From assembly GCA_963741495.1 (NCBI GenBank), contig CAVUID010000015.1, positions 372,001-436,000 of the forward strand: a DNA stretch of 64,000 nt. Direction: 5' to 3'. Under the pieces are notes generated by a model, which had not been told where the DNA came from, did not search any database, and saw only the letters and a list, made by a program, of their open reading frames with translations. This DNA comes from Sulfurimicrobium sp963741495 (GTDB lineage Bacteria; Pseudomonadota; Gammaproteobacteria; Burkholderiales; Sulfuricellaceae). Position numbers and translations under genes: made by a program. Of the stretch, positions 1 to 9,203 are shown piece after piece (positions within the stretch are counted from its first letter, which is position 1; every line of letters starts with the position of its first letter).

Positions 1-1026
1 AGCAGCCCAATGAGCACGAACAAGCCAAAGCCAATGAAGCCATGCTCGCCCATGACTTCGAAATAGATGCTGTGCACGTCGTGTACGTTCCATGGGTCCG
101 GGGCGTACTGGTGGAAAGTGGGCGCTTGAAAGGTTTCGAATCCCCCGCCGGTGATGCGATCCTTTGCCACGTTAAAGGCGACATGCCAGGCATTGATGCG
201 GCCCATCGCCGAGGCGTCCTGCTCGTAGGTCTTGATGGTGTTCATGCGGTCCCAGTATTGCTGGGGCATGACTGCGGCGATCAATACGACTGCCATGATG
301 ATATAGACCGCTGTAGTTGCCCTGTTGCGGCTTTTCAGCCAGAGCAGGCCGCCCATGGCTGCCGCAGCCAGCAAGGCGCCGCGGGATTGCGTCCCGATGG
401 CGGCAATCCCGGTCAGTATCATGCTGGCTGCCAGCCCCATTCGTATCCACTTGTGCTGGTGTCTGAAGGTGCAGGTAGCGAAGCAAGGGTACTGTCATGA
501 TCATGGCCAGCCCAATTTCGTTGTTGCCGGCAATGAAAGTGGTTGCCGGACCCCATACATGGTGTTCGCCACCTTTCAGAATCGTGAAGATGCCGCCTTT
601 GACTCCGTAGAATGCAATGGAAAGCGCGATGACCCACACCAGGCCTTCCAGGCGTTTCCGGCTTGTTATCAGCATCGCGGTCAGCAGTGTCATGATCTGT
701 ATCTTCAGGACCTTGTCCCACTGCGCCCAGGCGAGCTCTGGGTAAAAGGCAAAGAAAGTGGTGAATGTCACCCAGCCCAGAAAGACGAACAACAGGACAA
801 TTTCCGGGGTCCACGGCATGCGCTTGGGTTCTTTCGATAACAGGTATGCCGTCAGGGTGACTACGGCGGTCATGAGCGCGAATGGAATGTTGAGCGCGAA
901 GCCCCACGCCAGCTTGTGGGGGTTCATGTAGCCCAGCCAGGACCAAAGATAAATCCCGTAGTGAGGATGCTTGAATACCAGCAGCAGGGCGCCGAATACG
1001 ACGACGGTGACAAAAATATCTCTCAC
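1..1026 (-). CDS. O-antigen ligase-like protein, exosortase A-associated (3' end outside window, frameshifted)
   Basis: This is a polytopic membrane protein at the distal end of the XrtA/EPS operon. The N-terminal ~185 residues are hydrophobic and match the XrtA-associated O-ligase type (TIGR03097-like). After about nt 455-462 the reading frame changes. Reading on in the next minus-strand frame gives a normal continuation with TQSRG and, at the window edge, HSIYFEVMGEHG, typical of Wzy/WaaL-type ligases. Deleting one C from the minus-strand string ACACCAGCAC joins the two halves, so a +1 insertion is the simplest explanation. The last part of the gene lies left of base 1. The start overlaps the stop of the upstream CapK-like gene by 4 nt. 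Family function is polymerisation of repeat units or ligation of glycan to an acceptor; the exact role here is inferred from context. Confidence 0.82.
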
Positions 1027-2444
1027 GTCGCGGCCCCTGTGCTGGCGGCTGCCACTTTACTGACGATGTAGCGAAATTTGCCCGAGGCTTCCTTGGGAAT
1101 CGAGGCGACGTGTTCGATTTGGATGTCTACCTCTGCACCAAGGCGCCGCTTGAAACCTTCGATGATGGTTTGATTGTTTTCTGGCTGGAAGGGCGGCTCG
1201 GTCACCAGGTATATCCGGGTGAGTGCCAGCGATTCCTGAACGATCTTGAATTCCTTCACGCCCGGGATGTCGCGCACCACGTAGACCAGTGCCAGTCCAT
1301 GCATCACCGTGCCGTCCTGCGCCACCACGAAGTCCGTGGTGCGGCCCTGGATTTCCTTGAGCAGGGGCAGGCCGCGCCCGCAGGCGCAGGGCTGGTCGTC
1401 CAGCACGCCGATGTCGCCGGTGCGGTAACGGATGAAGGGGAAATCACTGGTGGCGAGATGGGTAGTGACAATTTCCCCGGCGGTGCCATGTGGCACCGGG
1501 TGGCCGGCCTCGTCCACGATTTCGACGATGATGTCCTCAGCCGTGAGATGCATGCCACCGCTCGGGCACGCATGTGCGATGAAGCCGGCATCCCGTCCGC
1601 CGTAGCCGTTTGCCACCTTGCAGCCGAAGATGCGGGAGATGATTTCGCGCTGATGGTCGTAGAGTTTTTCCGAGGTCACGAAGGCGACACGGATGCCGAG
1701 GTCGTCCATGCGCTGGCCGCGAGTTTCGGCATGCCGGGCGATATGGGCCAGCGCAGAAGGGTAGCCGAAGAGCATTTTGGGGCGCATGGCGCGAATGTCT
1801 GCCACAAAGCTGTCGAGCTTTGCTGCGGACATTTCAAATGCGGGCAACAGTTTGGTGCGCAACAGGCTGTCGCGGATCTGGCGAACTTTGTCCTGGCTGC
1901 CTAACTCGATGGGCGAGCCCCATACGACAATTTCCGGGTCGCCGATATCGACATCCCACCAGCGGGTTGCCCGCCATTTGGCGGCGACATCGTGGCTGAC
2001 CCGTTCATTGCCGAGAAAGAAAATGAGCGGTTCACCACTGGAGCCACCAGTGTTGAAGCGGGAAAGATCCTGTGCCTGCTCGGATTTCAGTTGCTCGGTG
2101 TTGGCGCGAATGACGGCCTTGGTCAGAAATGGCAGCCGGGCAAGATCGGAAAGGCTGCTGATGCACGCAGGGTCGAATGCCATGTCGCGGAACAAGTCCC
2201 GGTAATAGGGTACATGCTTGCCCACCTTCGACAAAAATGCCCGCAGCCGCTCAACTTGCAATGATTCCAGGTGCGCCGGCGATAACCACTGAGTACGTTC
2301 CATTTCCTTGAAGATCTGCACCGTATCGTGATGCTTCAATTTTTCATGCAAGGGGAACAGGCAGGCGGACACCATTCGTGTGTATAAATTTAGCGCCACG
2401 TTTCTGATTCCTTGTGTTGTGCGCACGGAGGCATGATTGACCAT
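1023..2444 (-). CDS. CapK/phenylacetate-CoA ligase-like adenylate-forming enzyme
   Basis: A 473-residue protein of the PaaK/CapK branch of the AMP-forming superfamily. Visible motifs are the P-loop-like TGGSSGEP (about residues 132-139), YGGRD (281-285), RYRTGD (339-344) and a CACGRG cysteine cluster (353-358). Family members adenylate carboxylic acids. CapK-like copies in capsule and EPS operons are thought to activate or attach acyl or amino-acid substituents, but the substrate cannot be read from sequence. The ATG at 2444 gives the longest frame; a second Met lies at residue 24, where similarity may begin. It overlaps the O-ligase gene by 4 nt and is separated from the upstream GT by 91 nt that carry a palindromic repeat. 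Confidence 0.85.
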   Translation of the reverse strand: MVNHASVRTTQGIRNVALNLYTRMVSACLFPLHEKLKHHDTVQIFKEMERTQWLSPAHLESLQVERLRAFLSKVGKHVPYYRDLFRDMAFDPACISSLSDLARLPFLTKAVIRANTEQLKSEQAQDLSRFNTGGSSGEPLIFFLGNERVSHDVAAKWRATRWWDVDIGDPEIVVWGSPIELGSQDKVRQIRDSLLRTKLLPAFEMSAAKLDSFVADIRAMRPKMLFGYPSALAHIARHAETRGQRMDDLGIRVAFVTSEKLYDHQREIISRIFGCKVANGYGGRDAGFIAHACPSGGMHLTAEDIIVEIVDEAGHPVPHGTAGEIVTTHLATSDFPFIRYRTGDIGVLDDQPCACGRGLPLLKEIQGRTTDFVVAQDGTVMHGLALVYVVRDIPGVKEFKIVQESLALTRIYLVTEPPFQPENNQTIIEGFKRRLGAEVDIQIEHVASIPKEASGKFRYIVSKVAAASTGAAT

Positions 2445-2482
2445 CCGGCATGATGGAAGGCCTGAACAAGCGTACGCGGTCT

Positions 2483-2555
2483 TTGCGAGCGCAGCGAAGC
2501 AATCTTGTTTTTCAAATAGATTCGAGATTGCTTCGTCACTTCGTTCCTCGCAATG
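2483..2555. repeat. Imperfect palindromic repeat overlapping a gene end
   Basis: The left arm TTGCGAGCGCAGCGAAGCAA (starting about 2484) and the right arm (2523-2555) are imperfect reverse complements. They share the core AAGCAATCT/AGATTGCTT and flanking TTGCGAG/CTCGCAA. This resembles the dispersed GATTGCTTCG-type intergenic palindromes seen in many environmental proteobacteria. The TGA stop of the GT4 gene (2536-2538) lies inside the right arm, so that protein's last residues (RSLRGTK) are repeat-encoded. Confidence 0.8.
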
Positions 2556-3849
2556 ACCGCTTGATCAGTGGTTCCTCATTGTGCTGGGCAATATCCAGAA
2601 AGGCTTCAACCAGTACCGCTATTCGTGAATCCCATGTGTTTTCGCTGGCATGGGCAATAATTTTGCTTCGATCCCATTTTCGCTCAAGGGCCGCTTTAAT
2701 TGCCTGCTCCAGAGCGGCCTGATCGTCAAATGGAACGATTGCTCCCAGTTCCGGTTTGCAAACGACTTCTGCGTTGCCGCCGACGTTGGTGGTGATGACA
2801 GGCAGGCCGCAGGCCATGGCTTCAAGAAAAACGTTGGCCCAGCCTTCATTCCGGGTGGAAAGCACGAAAACGTCCGCTGCGGAGAGGGGGGCCTTCAATA
2901 ACTCGGATTTCATCGGGCCGGTGAACGTGACATGGCTCTCCAGGCCAAGCCTGGCAACCTGAGCGCGTAATTGAGCGCCGATGTCGCCTTCCGGACTGGG
3001 GCCGCCCACAATCAGATAATGCAGTCTCGGGAAATGTTCAAGCAGGCCAGGGAGGCAATCAATGACGCGATGAAAGCCTTTTCGTTCGACCAGGCCGCCG
3101 ACTGAAACAAGTACTGGCGAATCAGGCGGCAAGCCAAGCCTGATGCGGGCTTCGGCTTTGTCGATGGGGTGGAATTTCAGGGTGTCGACGCCATTTCCCA
3201 CGACCTCTGTTCTGGACTCGGGAATGCCTAGCGAAATCGCTACCTGGCGCAAGGAATCGGATACGGAAAAAATCCTTGCTGCAGCCTGCAGCGCCAGCGT
3301 CATGCGTTTACGGAACGCCGGTATTTTGGCCAGGCGAGATTCGGTGCCGCGCAGCGTAACGGTGAAGGGAAGGGCGAGCCACTTGCCCAGCAAGCTTGCC
3401 GCATACGCATCCGGATAGGCGAAGTGGCTGTCGATGATGTCGCAGCGCTGTTCACGCTGGAGCCTGCGCATCAGGGTGAGTGTGCTCAACGCGAGAAAAA
3501 TGCCATCCAGGGATTTGAATATGCCGGGTATGGAGAAAAAACGCGGGTGCAGCACTTCGATACCATCCTGAATTTCCCTGTAGGGTGGAGCAGGACGAAA
3601 ATGGGGCCGGAAGAGGCGAATGAGCCCCTGAAACGGAAACCAGGGCACGGGTGCGACCACCATCAGCGGCAGCGCCTTGGCTACCCGGAACATGCGTTCG
3701 CGGATAAATACGCCGGCGCCTGGCTGCGCCGTATTGGGGAACAAAGTGGTAAAGACCACGATGTGGGGCCTTTTAACGTGAAACTCGCGAAGCGAACCCT
3801 CGTCCCTCTCTCCCTTCGGGAGAGAGTTAGAAGAGAGGGAATCGGTCAT
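2536..3849 (-). CDS. Glycosyltransferase family 4 (GT-B)
   Basis: A GT-B retaining glycosyltransferase of about 437 residues from the ATG at 3849. Visible features are an N-terminal acceptor domain (VVFTTLFPN, GVFIRER), VVGNGVDTLKFHP, the linker VSVGGLVERKGF, and the nucleotide-sugar motif ADVFVLSTRNEGW-N-FLEAMACGLPV with the E-x7-E arrangement. It probably adds one sugar to the EPS repeat unit on the cytoplasmic face. Start choice is uncertain: the frame is open to 3945, and ATGs at 3867 and 3849 both lack a good ribosome-binding site. The first ~25 residues after 3849 are encoded by a CTCTCTCCC hairpin repeat, and conserved sequence only starts at RPHIVVF. The stop lies in another repeat. 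Confidence 0.88.
   Translation of the reverse strand: MTDSLSSNSLPKGERDEGSLREFHVKRPHIVVFTTLFPNTAQPGAGVFIRERMFRVAKALPLMVVAPVPWFPFQGLIRLFRPHFRPAPPYREIQDGIEVLHPRFFSIPGIFKSLDGIFLALSTLTLMRRLQREQRCDIIDSHFAYPDAYAASLLGKWLALPFTVTLRGTESRLAKIPAFRKRMTLALQAAARIFSVSDSLRQVAISLGIPESRTEVVGNGVDTLKFHPIDKAEARIRLGLPPDSPVLVSVGGLVERKGFHRVIDCLPGLLEHFPRLHYLIVGGPSPEGDIGAQLRAQVARLGLESHVTFTGPMKSELLKAPLSAADVFVLSTRNEGWANVFLEAMACGLPVITTNVGGNAEVVCKPELGAIVPFDDQAALEQAIKAALERKWDRSKIIAHASENTWDSRIAVLVEAFLDIAQHNEEPLIKRSLRGTK
3803..3840. repeat. Hairpin repeat (CTCTCTCCC-TTC-GGGAGAGAG) inside the 5' end of the GT4 ORF
   Basis: A perfect 9-bp stem CTCTCTCCC (3806-3814) and GGGAGAGAG (3818-3826) with a TTC loop, plus an outer pair TCCCTCTC (3803-3810) and GAGAGGGA (3833-3840). 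This kind of CCCTCTCCCTTCGGGAGAGG palindrome is widespread between genes in proteobacteria. Here it is translated as part of the N-terminal extension of the GT4 gene. Confidence 0.75.
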
Positions 3850-3895
3850 GGCGAATCGCTGTTTCATGATCTGGGGCGGCAGTTTGCCATGATCG

Positions 3896-5119
3896 TCAGG
3901 CATTGCGGGTGTTTTTCCCTGCAAGCCGGTTATAAATGGCGACATAATTCGACACGGATTTGGGCCAGTTGCGCTCGGTTTCTACAAATTGCCGGGCGGC
4001 ACTGCGCAGTTCGGGCCACCTCGATTCTTCGGCAAGCAGTTTCAATACGGCATTGGCCAAAGCCAGCGGATCTTCCGATTTGAACAGGATGCCGGTTTTG
4101 CCGTCACGGATTAGTTCCTTGTGTCCGCCCACGTCGGAGGCGACGAGCAATCTTCCCTGTGCCATGGCTTCCAGCGGCTTCAAGGGGGTGACCAGTTCGG
4201 TCAGCCGCATGGAGTGGCGGGGGTAGGCCAGGATATCCACCAGGTCGTAATAACGTTGGACCTGATCATGGGGTACGCGGCCGGTGAAAATAACTTTGTC
4301 CTGAATGCCAAGCTCACTTGCGAGATGCTTGAGTTTGTTATCCTGCGGACCGCCGCCCACCAGCAAGAGGCGGGCGTCAGGTGCGGCCTTGAGTATCGTG
4401 GGAAACGCCTGCAACAGCAGATCCAGGCCTTCGTAGGCGTAGAAGGAGCCGATAAAGCCGATGACGCGCTGGCCAGTCAGCCCTAGCTGCTGCCTGAGCA
4501 CCGCATCGCCGGTGCCGCCAACCGAAAATTTCTCGATATCCACCGCGTTTGGGATGACGGTGACTTTCTGCTCGGGGATGCCGCGGGCAACGATATCCTG
4601 GCGCAAGCCTTCGCAGATTGTGGTCACCGCATCGGCACGTTTGAATGCGCTGGTTTCCAGTCCGCGGGTAAGGCGGTAGCGTATCCCCCCTTCCTTGCAG
4701 GTGCCATGATCCACCGCGGCGTCTTCCCAGAATGCCCGGACTTCATAGATAACCGGAATGCCGTGCTTGCGCCCGGCACGCAATGCGGCGATGGCATTCA
4801 AGGCGGGCGAATGGGCATGCAGGATATCGGGGCGGATGAGCGGCACGATCTCGTCAAGACGTCTGGCCAGCGTGTTGATGATGCTGATCTGGTTGAGAAG
4901 CGGCAGGGTCGAAAAAACGCCCTTGGCAGGCGGGGTGCGATAGAAATGCAGGCCATCGACATCTTCTTCGAGCACCTTGCACTTTTCCTGTTTGGCGCTG
5001 GTGATGTGGTGCGTTTCCCATCCCAGGGCACGCTGCTCCCGCAGGATTGCCAGCGTGCGGAAGGTGTAGCCGCTATGCAGCGGAATGGAATGGTCGAGGA
5101 TGTGAAGGATGCGCATCAT
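3896..5119 (-). CDS. Glycosyltransferase family 4, XrtA/PEP-CTERM system-associated (stp3-like)
   Basis: A 407-residue GT-B enzyme. The N-terminus (MRILHILDHSIPLHSGYTFR) is typical of the exosortase A-associated Daro_2409 family (TIGR04063). Other visible motifs are VIPNAVDIEKF, IGFIGSFYAYEG, VIFTGRVPH, and the C-terminal ELVTPLKPLEAMAQGR with the two glutamates of the donor site. Proposed role is transfer of a sugar from a nucleotide donor to the growing lipid-linked EPS repeat unit in the cytoplasm. Its start overlaps the stop of the methyltransferase gene by 4 nt, so the two are probably translationally coupled. Confidence 0.92.
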   Translation of the reverse strand: MMRILHILDHSIPLHSGYTFRTLAILREQRALGWETHHITSAKQEKCKVLEEDVDGLHFYRTPPAKGVFSTLPLLNQISIINTLARRLDEIVPLIRPDILHAHSPALNAIAALRAGRKHGIPVIYEVRAFWEDAAVDHGTCKEGGIRYRLTRGLETSAFKRADAVTTICEGLRQDIVARGIPEQKVTVIPNAVDIEKFSVGGTGDAVLRQQLGLTGQRVIGFIGSFYAYEGLDLLLQAFPTILKAAPDARLLLVGGGPQDNKLKHLASELGIQDKVIFTGRVPHDQVQRYYDLVDILAYPRHSMRLTELVTPLKPLEAMAQGRLLVASDVGGHKELIRDGKTGILFKSEDPLALANAVLKLLAEESRWPELRSAARQFVETERNWPKSVSNYVAIYNRLAGKNTRNA

Positions 5120-6051
5120 TCGCCTTGTTTTTGAATTGTTTTATCGCAAACCAGCCAGAAGCCCAGCCAGGATAAATCCTCATCTGAGACGGTAAAAAAT
5201 GGCGCGGCCAGATGAGGGCGCACTTCCTTGATATCGTTTTGGGCAGCCAGAACAGTCGGTTTAAGCAATAGGGTTCGCAAGCCTTTTTCCCGTAGCACTT
5301 CACGGTAACGGTCAACTCGCCAGCGGTTGGGCATGCCCTTGTGGCCATACATCCATGACCACCATTGTTCCGGCCAGGTCAGGAAGTCCAGCGGATTGTT
5401 GCGGTGCAGGCCATGGCTCTTGAGGTCAACCTGATGGATCGCCACGCCCGTGTCGGAAAGTGCGTTGTGCATGTCGGTAAAGGTGGCGTGGAGGTCGTTG
5501 ACATGCTCCAGCACGGCTCTGGAGATAATGAGGTCAACCGCATTGCTGAGACCGGAGAGACCGCTCGGTTTGACCAGGTAGCGGATGCGTTGCTCGCATA
5601 AGCCCGAGACTGGGTCGCCTTGGCTCTGGAAGCAGGAAGCGGCGCGCGCTTTGGCTTCTCCATTCAGGCCATCCATCAGATGACCAAGTACCGCAGCATT
5701 GATAGCCGAGATGGAAACCATGGGAAATCGGTCGACGCATACCACGCTTTCGGCGCCATGCGCGATCATCAGCAATGCGACGCCGGGAACGTCTCCCGGT
5801 CCGTATTCCAGAACACGCTTGCCTGCAAGGTAGCGCCCGATCTGAGCTGGCTCTATTCCCAGGGTCTGGAAATATTCGTCAAAACAGGTTCTGAAATAAT
5901 CTGCAATTTGCTGCGCTGATTCTTCCGAAGCTCCCCTGCCGGTCTGCCCGGTAAGCTTGATGTAGAGGCGAGGGGCGAAATGGGCGATCTGATCTGTCAG
6001 CATGGCGTGAGCGATGCGTCTGGCGTCTGCAACAGGGTGTTGCCCGTACAT
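5116..6051 (-). CDS. Class I SAM-dependent methyltransferase
   Basis: A 311-residue protein with the Rossmann motif I VLEYGPGDVPG at about residues 80-90, an acidic end to beta-2 (VVCVDRF), and LIISRAVLEHVND corresponding to motif IV/V. It is likely to methylate a sugar or a modified residue in the EPS pathway; the target is not evident. It lies 2 nt downstream of the AsnB-like gene and overlaps the following GT gene by 4 nt, so it is an integral operon member. Confidence 0.85.
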   Translation of the reverse strand: MYGQHPVADARRIAHAMLTDQIAHFAPRLYIKLTGQTGRGASEESAQQIADYFRTCFDEYFQTLGIEPAQIGRYLAGKRVLEYGPGDVPGVALLMIAHGAESVVCVDRFPMVSISAINAAVLGHLMDGLNGEAKARAASCFQSQGDPVSGLCEQRIRYLVKPSGLSGLSNAVDLIISRAVLEHVNDLHATFTDMHNALSDTGVAIHQVDLKSHGLHRNNPLDFLTWPEQWWSWMYGHKGMPNRWRVDRYREVLREKGLRTLLLKPTVLAAQNDIKEVRPHLAAPFFTVSDEDLSWLGFWLVCDKTIQKQGE

Positions 6052-6053
6052 GG

Positions 6054-7997
6054 CTATGCGCTCCCGGCCTGGCCGTGGCTGGCCATTTCGCTTGCTGGCA
6101 TCTCTGCATGAAACACCTTTCGCAGAAATGCTTCAAACATCAGGATCGTCCACAGTGATGCGCTGTAGTCCCGCAAGCCGGATTGATGCTGATCCACCAT
6201 TTCGCGCAGGAAAGCCATGTCGAATATGCCGGTGGAGGCCAGCGTCTCGCCCAGAATGGCATCCCGCACCCGTTGCCTGAGCGGTCCGCGGAACCAGCTT
6301 GCGAGCGGCACGGAAAAACCCATTTTGGGGCGGTAGAGAATGTCATCCGGCAGGTAGGATTCCAGCGCTTTCTTGAAGATGTATTTGCCTTCCTGCCCGT
6401 GCAGCTTGTAGGAGGAGGGCACGCCCGACATCCATTCCACCAGCTTGTGGTCCAGGATGGGCACCCGCACTTCCAGGGCGTGGGCCATGCTGGCCCGGTC
6501 CACCTTGGTGAGGATGTCTCCCGCCAGATAGGTTTTGATGTCCAGGTATTGCACGCGGGAGAGCGGGTCGTCGGTCGGGGCGCGGTCTGCATGGCGGCGC
6601 ATCACATCGACCGCGCGGTGCCCCTGCAGCTTCAATTTGAAGTGACTGCTGAAGAGTTTGTCCCTCAGCTTGTCGCCCATGACGGATACGCTGTGAAAGT
6701 AGCCTTCGACGGGATCGCGCGCGAGCGCTTCAAAGGTGGATTTGGCGCGGAATACTTTCGGCGCCCAGTCGGCCTTGGGATAGACCGTGCCGAGCAGGCC
6801 GAACAATGGCTTGCGTATGCCCAGCGGCAGCATGCCACGCATGCGTTCTTCGTACAGGTGGTAGCGATAGCGCCGGTAACCGGCGAGGTTTTCGTCCCCG
6901 CCGTCTCCGGAGAGGGCGACGGTCACGCGTTTTTTCGCCAGTTCGCATACCCGGTAGGTGGGGATGGCGGAGCTGTCGGCAAATGGCTCGTCGTAGAGCT
7001 CTGCCAGTTTGTCGATCAGGTCGTAGTCGTCGGACTCGACTTGCTCCACGTAATGGCGGGTATGGTAGCGGTCCGCCACTTTTTGCGCGAAGGCGGCCTC
7101 GTTGAAGGCCGGGTCGCCGAAGGAAATCGAGCAGGTATTGACGGGCTCGTCCATCAAGCCTGCCATCATGGCGACGACGGCGCTCGAATCCACGCCTCCG
7201 GAGAGAAAGGCGCCCAGCGGCACTTCGGCTACCAGCCGGATGCGCACTGCTTCGCGCAGGCGGACGATAAGTTCCTCCTGCGCTTCCTGTTCCGTGATGG
7301 GGGCGTGAGGGGTAAAGGGTACATCCCAGTATTCCCTTGGAAGCGGCATGGCCTGCCCCCGCTTGAGGGTCAGGGTATGGGCGGGCGGAAGTTTCTTGGC
7401 GCCGCTGAAAATCGTGCGGGGTTCAGGTACGTAGCCGTAGGCAAAATATTCTTCCACGGCGCAATCGTCCATCACGCGCGGGAAGCCGGGATAAGCCAGC
7501 AAGGCCTTGAGCTCGGAACCGAACAGGAATGTGCCGTCGGGCAATGCGCCGTAATAGAGTGGTTTGATGCCCAGGCGGTCGCGGGCGAGAAACAGGGTTT
7601 CCTGGTTGCGGTCCCACAGGGCAAAGGCAAACATGCCGCGAAAGCGCTCCACGCAGGCTTCGCCCCATTCTTCCCAGGCATGGACGATGACTTCGGTGTC
7701 GCAGTGAGTGCGGAATATATGACCAAGCTGTTGAAGTTCCGGCATCAGGTCGACATAGTTGTAGATTTCGCCATTAAAGACGACGACGACGCTGCCATCT
7801 TCGTTGAACAGGGGTTGATGCCCGCTCGACAGGTCGATGATGGAAAGGCGGCGGTGCCCCAAACCCACGCCCGGCTCGGCATGCAATCCGCCTTCATCCG
7901 GCCCGCGGTGGAACTGGGTCTGGTTCATGCGCGCCAGCACTTGCTGGTCGATTTCGCGCTTATCTTTTAAATCAAAAATGCCGACGATGCCGCACAT
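6054..7997 (-). CDS. AsnB-like amidotransferase, XrtA/PEP-CTERM system-associated
   Basis: A 647-residue class II glutamine amidotransferase fused to an asparagine-synthetase domain. Catalytic Cys2 (MCGIVG), the NGEIYNY glutamine pocket (about 75-81) and the PP-loop SGGVDSS (266-272) are all intact. Length and N-terminus match the exosortase A-associated AsnB group (TIGR03108), distinct from housekeeping asparagine synthetase. By analogy with WbpS/AsnB-like O-antigen enzymes it may amidate a uronic acid or transfer an amino group onto the polysaccharide; the substrate is inferred only. It is 12 nt downstream of the stp2-like GT. A long open frame on the opposite strand is a coding-bias shadow. 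Confidence 0.94.
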   Translation of the reverse strand: MCGIVGIFDLKDKREIDQQVLARMNQTQFHRGPDEGGLHAEPGVGLGHRRLSIIDLSSGHQPLFNEDGSVVVVFNGEIYNYVDLMPELQQLGHIFRTHCDTEVIVHAWEEWGEACVERFRGMFAFALWDRNQETLFLARDRLGIKPLYYGALPDGTFLFGSELKALLAYPGFPRVMDDCAVEEYFAYGYVPEPRTIFSGAKKLPPAHTLTLKRGQAMPLPREYWDVPFTPHAPITEQEAQEELIVRLREAVRIRLVAEVPLGAFLSGGVDSSAVVAMMAGLMDEPVNTCSISFGDPAFNEAAFAQKVADRYHTRHYVEQVESDDYDLIDKLAELYDEPFADSSAIPTYRVCELAKKRVTVALSGDGGDENLAGYRRYRYHLYEERMRGMLPLGIRKPLFGLLGTVYPKADWAPKVFRAKSTFEALARDPVEGYFHSVSVMGDKLRDKLFSSHFKLKLQGHRAVDVMRRHADRAPTDDPLSRVQYLDIKTYLAGDILTKVDRASMAHALEVRVPILDHKLVEWMSGVPSSYKLHGQEGKYIFKKALESYLPDDILYRPKMGFSVPLASWFRGPLRQRVRDAILGETLASTGIFDMAFLREMVDQHQSGLRDYSASLWTILMFEAFLRKVFHAEMPASEMASHGQAGSA

Positions 7998-8009
7998 GAC
8001 GTAAGCCTG

Positions 8010-9192
8010 TTATTTGTATTTGATAATGGGGGTTGCTTTTCCAGCGACAGCGCGAGGGTGCACGTTCTCATACACGGAGAGATAGCCCTGGGCCATTGCC
8101 TGCATGCTGAAATGTGATTCGATCCTTGCTCTGCTGGCCTGTCCTTGCGTTTCGACCATGCGCCCACTATGAAAATAGTTCAGCAAGGTTTGTGCCAGCG
8201 TTTCAGGGTCCGATACGGGTACCAAGGTGCCATTATGGGCGTCTTCCACCAGTTCCGGGTTTCCTCCGACCCGGGTGGCCACAATCGGCAACCCGCAGGC
8301 CATCGCTTCCAGGATGGTATTCGAAATGCCTTCACCCAACGAGGGCAGCACGAACAGATCCATATTGCGCATGAGCGCCGCCACATCCGTGCGCTCACCG
8401 GGAAGCCATGCAAGTTGTTCTGCACTGGCTTCCCGTAGCAGGTTCAGGCAACTTCGCTCGGGCGACGCCTTCGCCAATGATCACCAGCCGTGCCCGCTGA
8501 CGGGCAGCGGGTTCGATTTCCAGCAGCCTGATGAATGCGCGCACCAGGTTGGGATAATCCTTCACCTCCGCCATTCTGCCTACACTGCCTATTACAAAAC
8601 AGGTTTCCGTTGCGAATCCGGCAGGACCGATTTGACGCGCACCCTCCCTTGGGTGGAAAAGGGCGCTGTCGACTCCGTTATAAATCTGGCTCACCCGTTG
8701 CGGCGGGACGCCGACCGTGTGTATCAGCCATTGCGCCAGGTCACGGCTTACGGCGATATAACGCCGCACCAGCGGACGCGCCAATTTACGCAGCAAATTG
8801 TATTTGCGGTTCTTGCCGTGCAGGTCGAACACATCGCGGCCATGTTCCCCATGGATTCTGGCGCGAATGCCGGCAGCTGCGGCGACAAACTGGCCCTCAA
8901 GCGCAGACAGGTTGCGGGTGTGCACGATGTCCGGGGAAAGTGTCCGCAACAAGCGCCATAATCGAAAATACCATGAGACATCCCGCCCAGCCGGCTTGGC
9001 CAGGGCATAAAAATCCACATCGCCTCGCCGGATACGCGCCCTGAAGTCGGTATAGTCATCCAGGCAGATCACCACATGGCGGAAGCGTTCTTCCGGCATG
9101 TGGTTGATCAGATTGACCATGCCATTTTCCATGCCGCCGACCCTGAAATGGTGGACGATATGAGCGATCAGCGGAGGTTCGTGTTTGGTCAT
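8010..9192 (-). CDS. Glycosyltransferase, XrtA/PEP-CTERM system-associated (stp2-like; frameshifted)
   Basis: Two overlapping minus-strand frames (9192 to ~8460 and ~8460 to 8010) together make one GT-B enzyme of ~393 residues of the TIGR03088 type. The N-terminal half has HHFRVGGMENGMVN, HGEHGRD and IYNGVDSALFHP. The C-terminal half has LAWLPGER, MDLFVLPSLGEGISNTILEAMACGLP and VGGNPELV. The frames switch at about 8455-8465, just after VIIGEG. Total length is 3n+1, so one extra base explains the break. Its start is 11 nt from the exosortase gene stop. It is likely an active glycosyltransferase if the frameshift is a sequence error. Confidence 0.88.
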
Positions 9193-9203
9193 GATGTTGC
9201 TGC

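Noticed and set aside
6183..7970. Open frame of 595 codons antisense to the AsnB-like gene
   Set aside because: It covers the AsnB gene almost exactly, has no recognisable domain and is a product of codon bias on the opposite strand.
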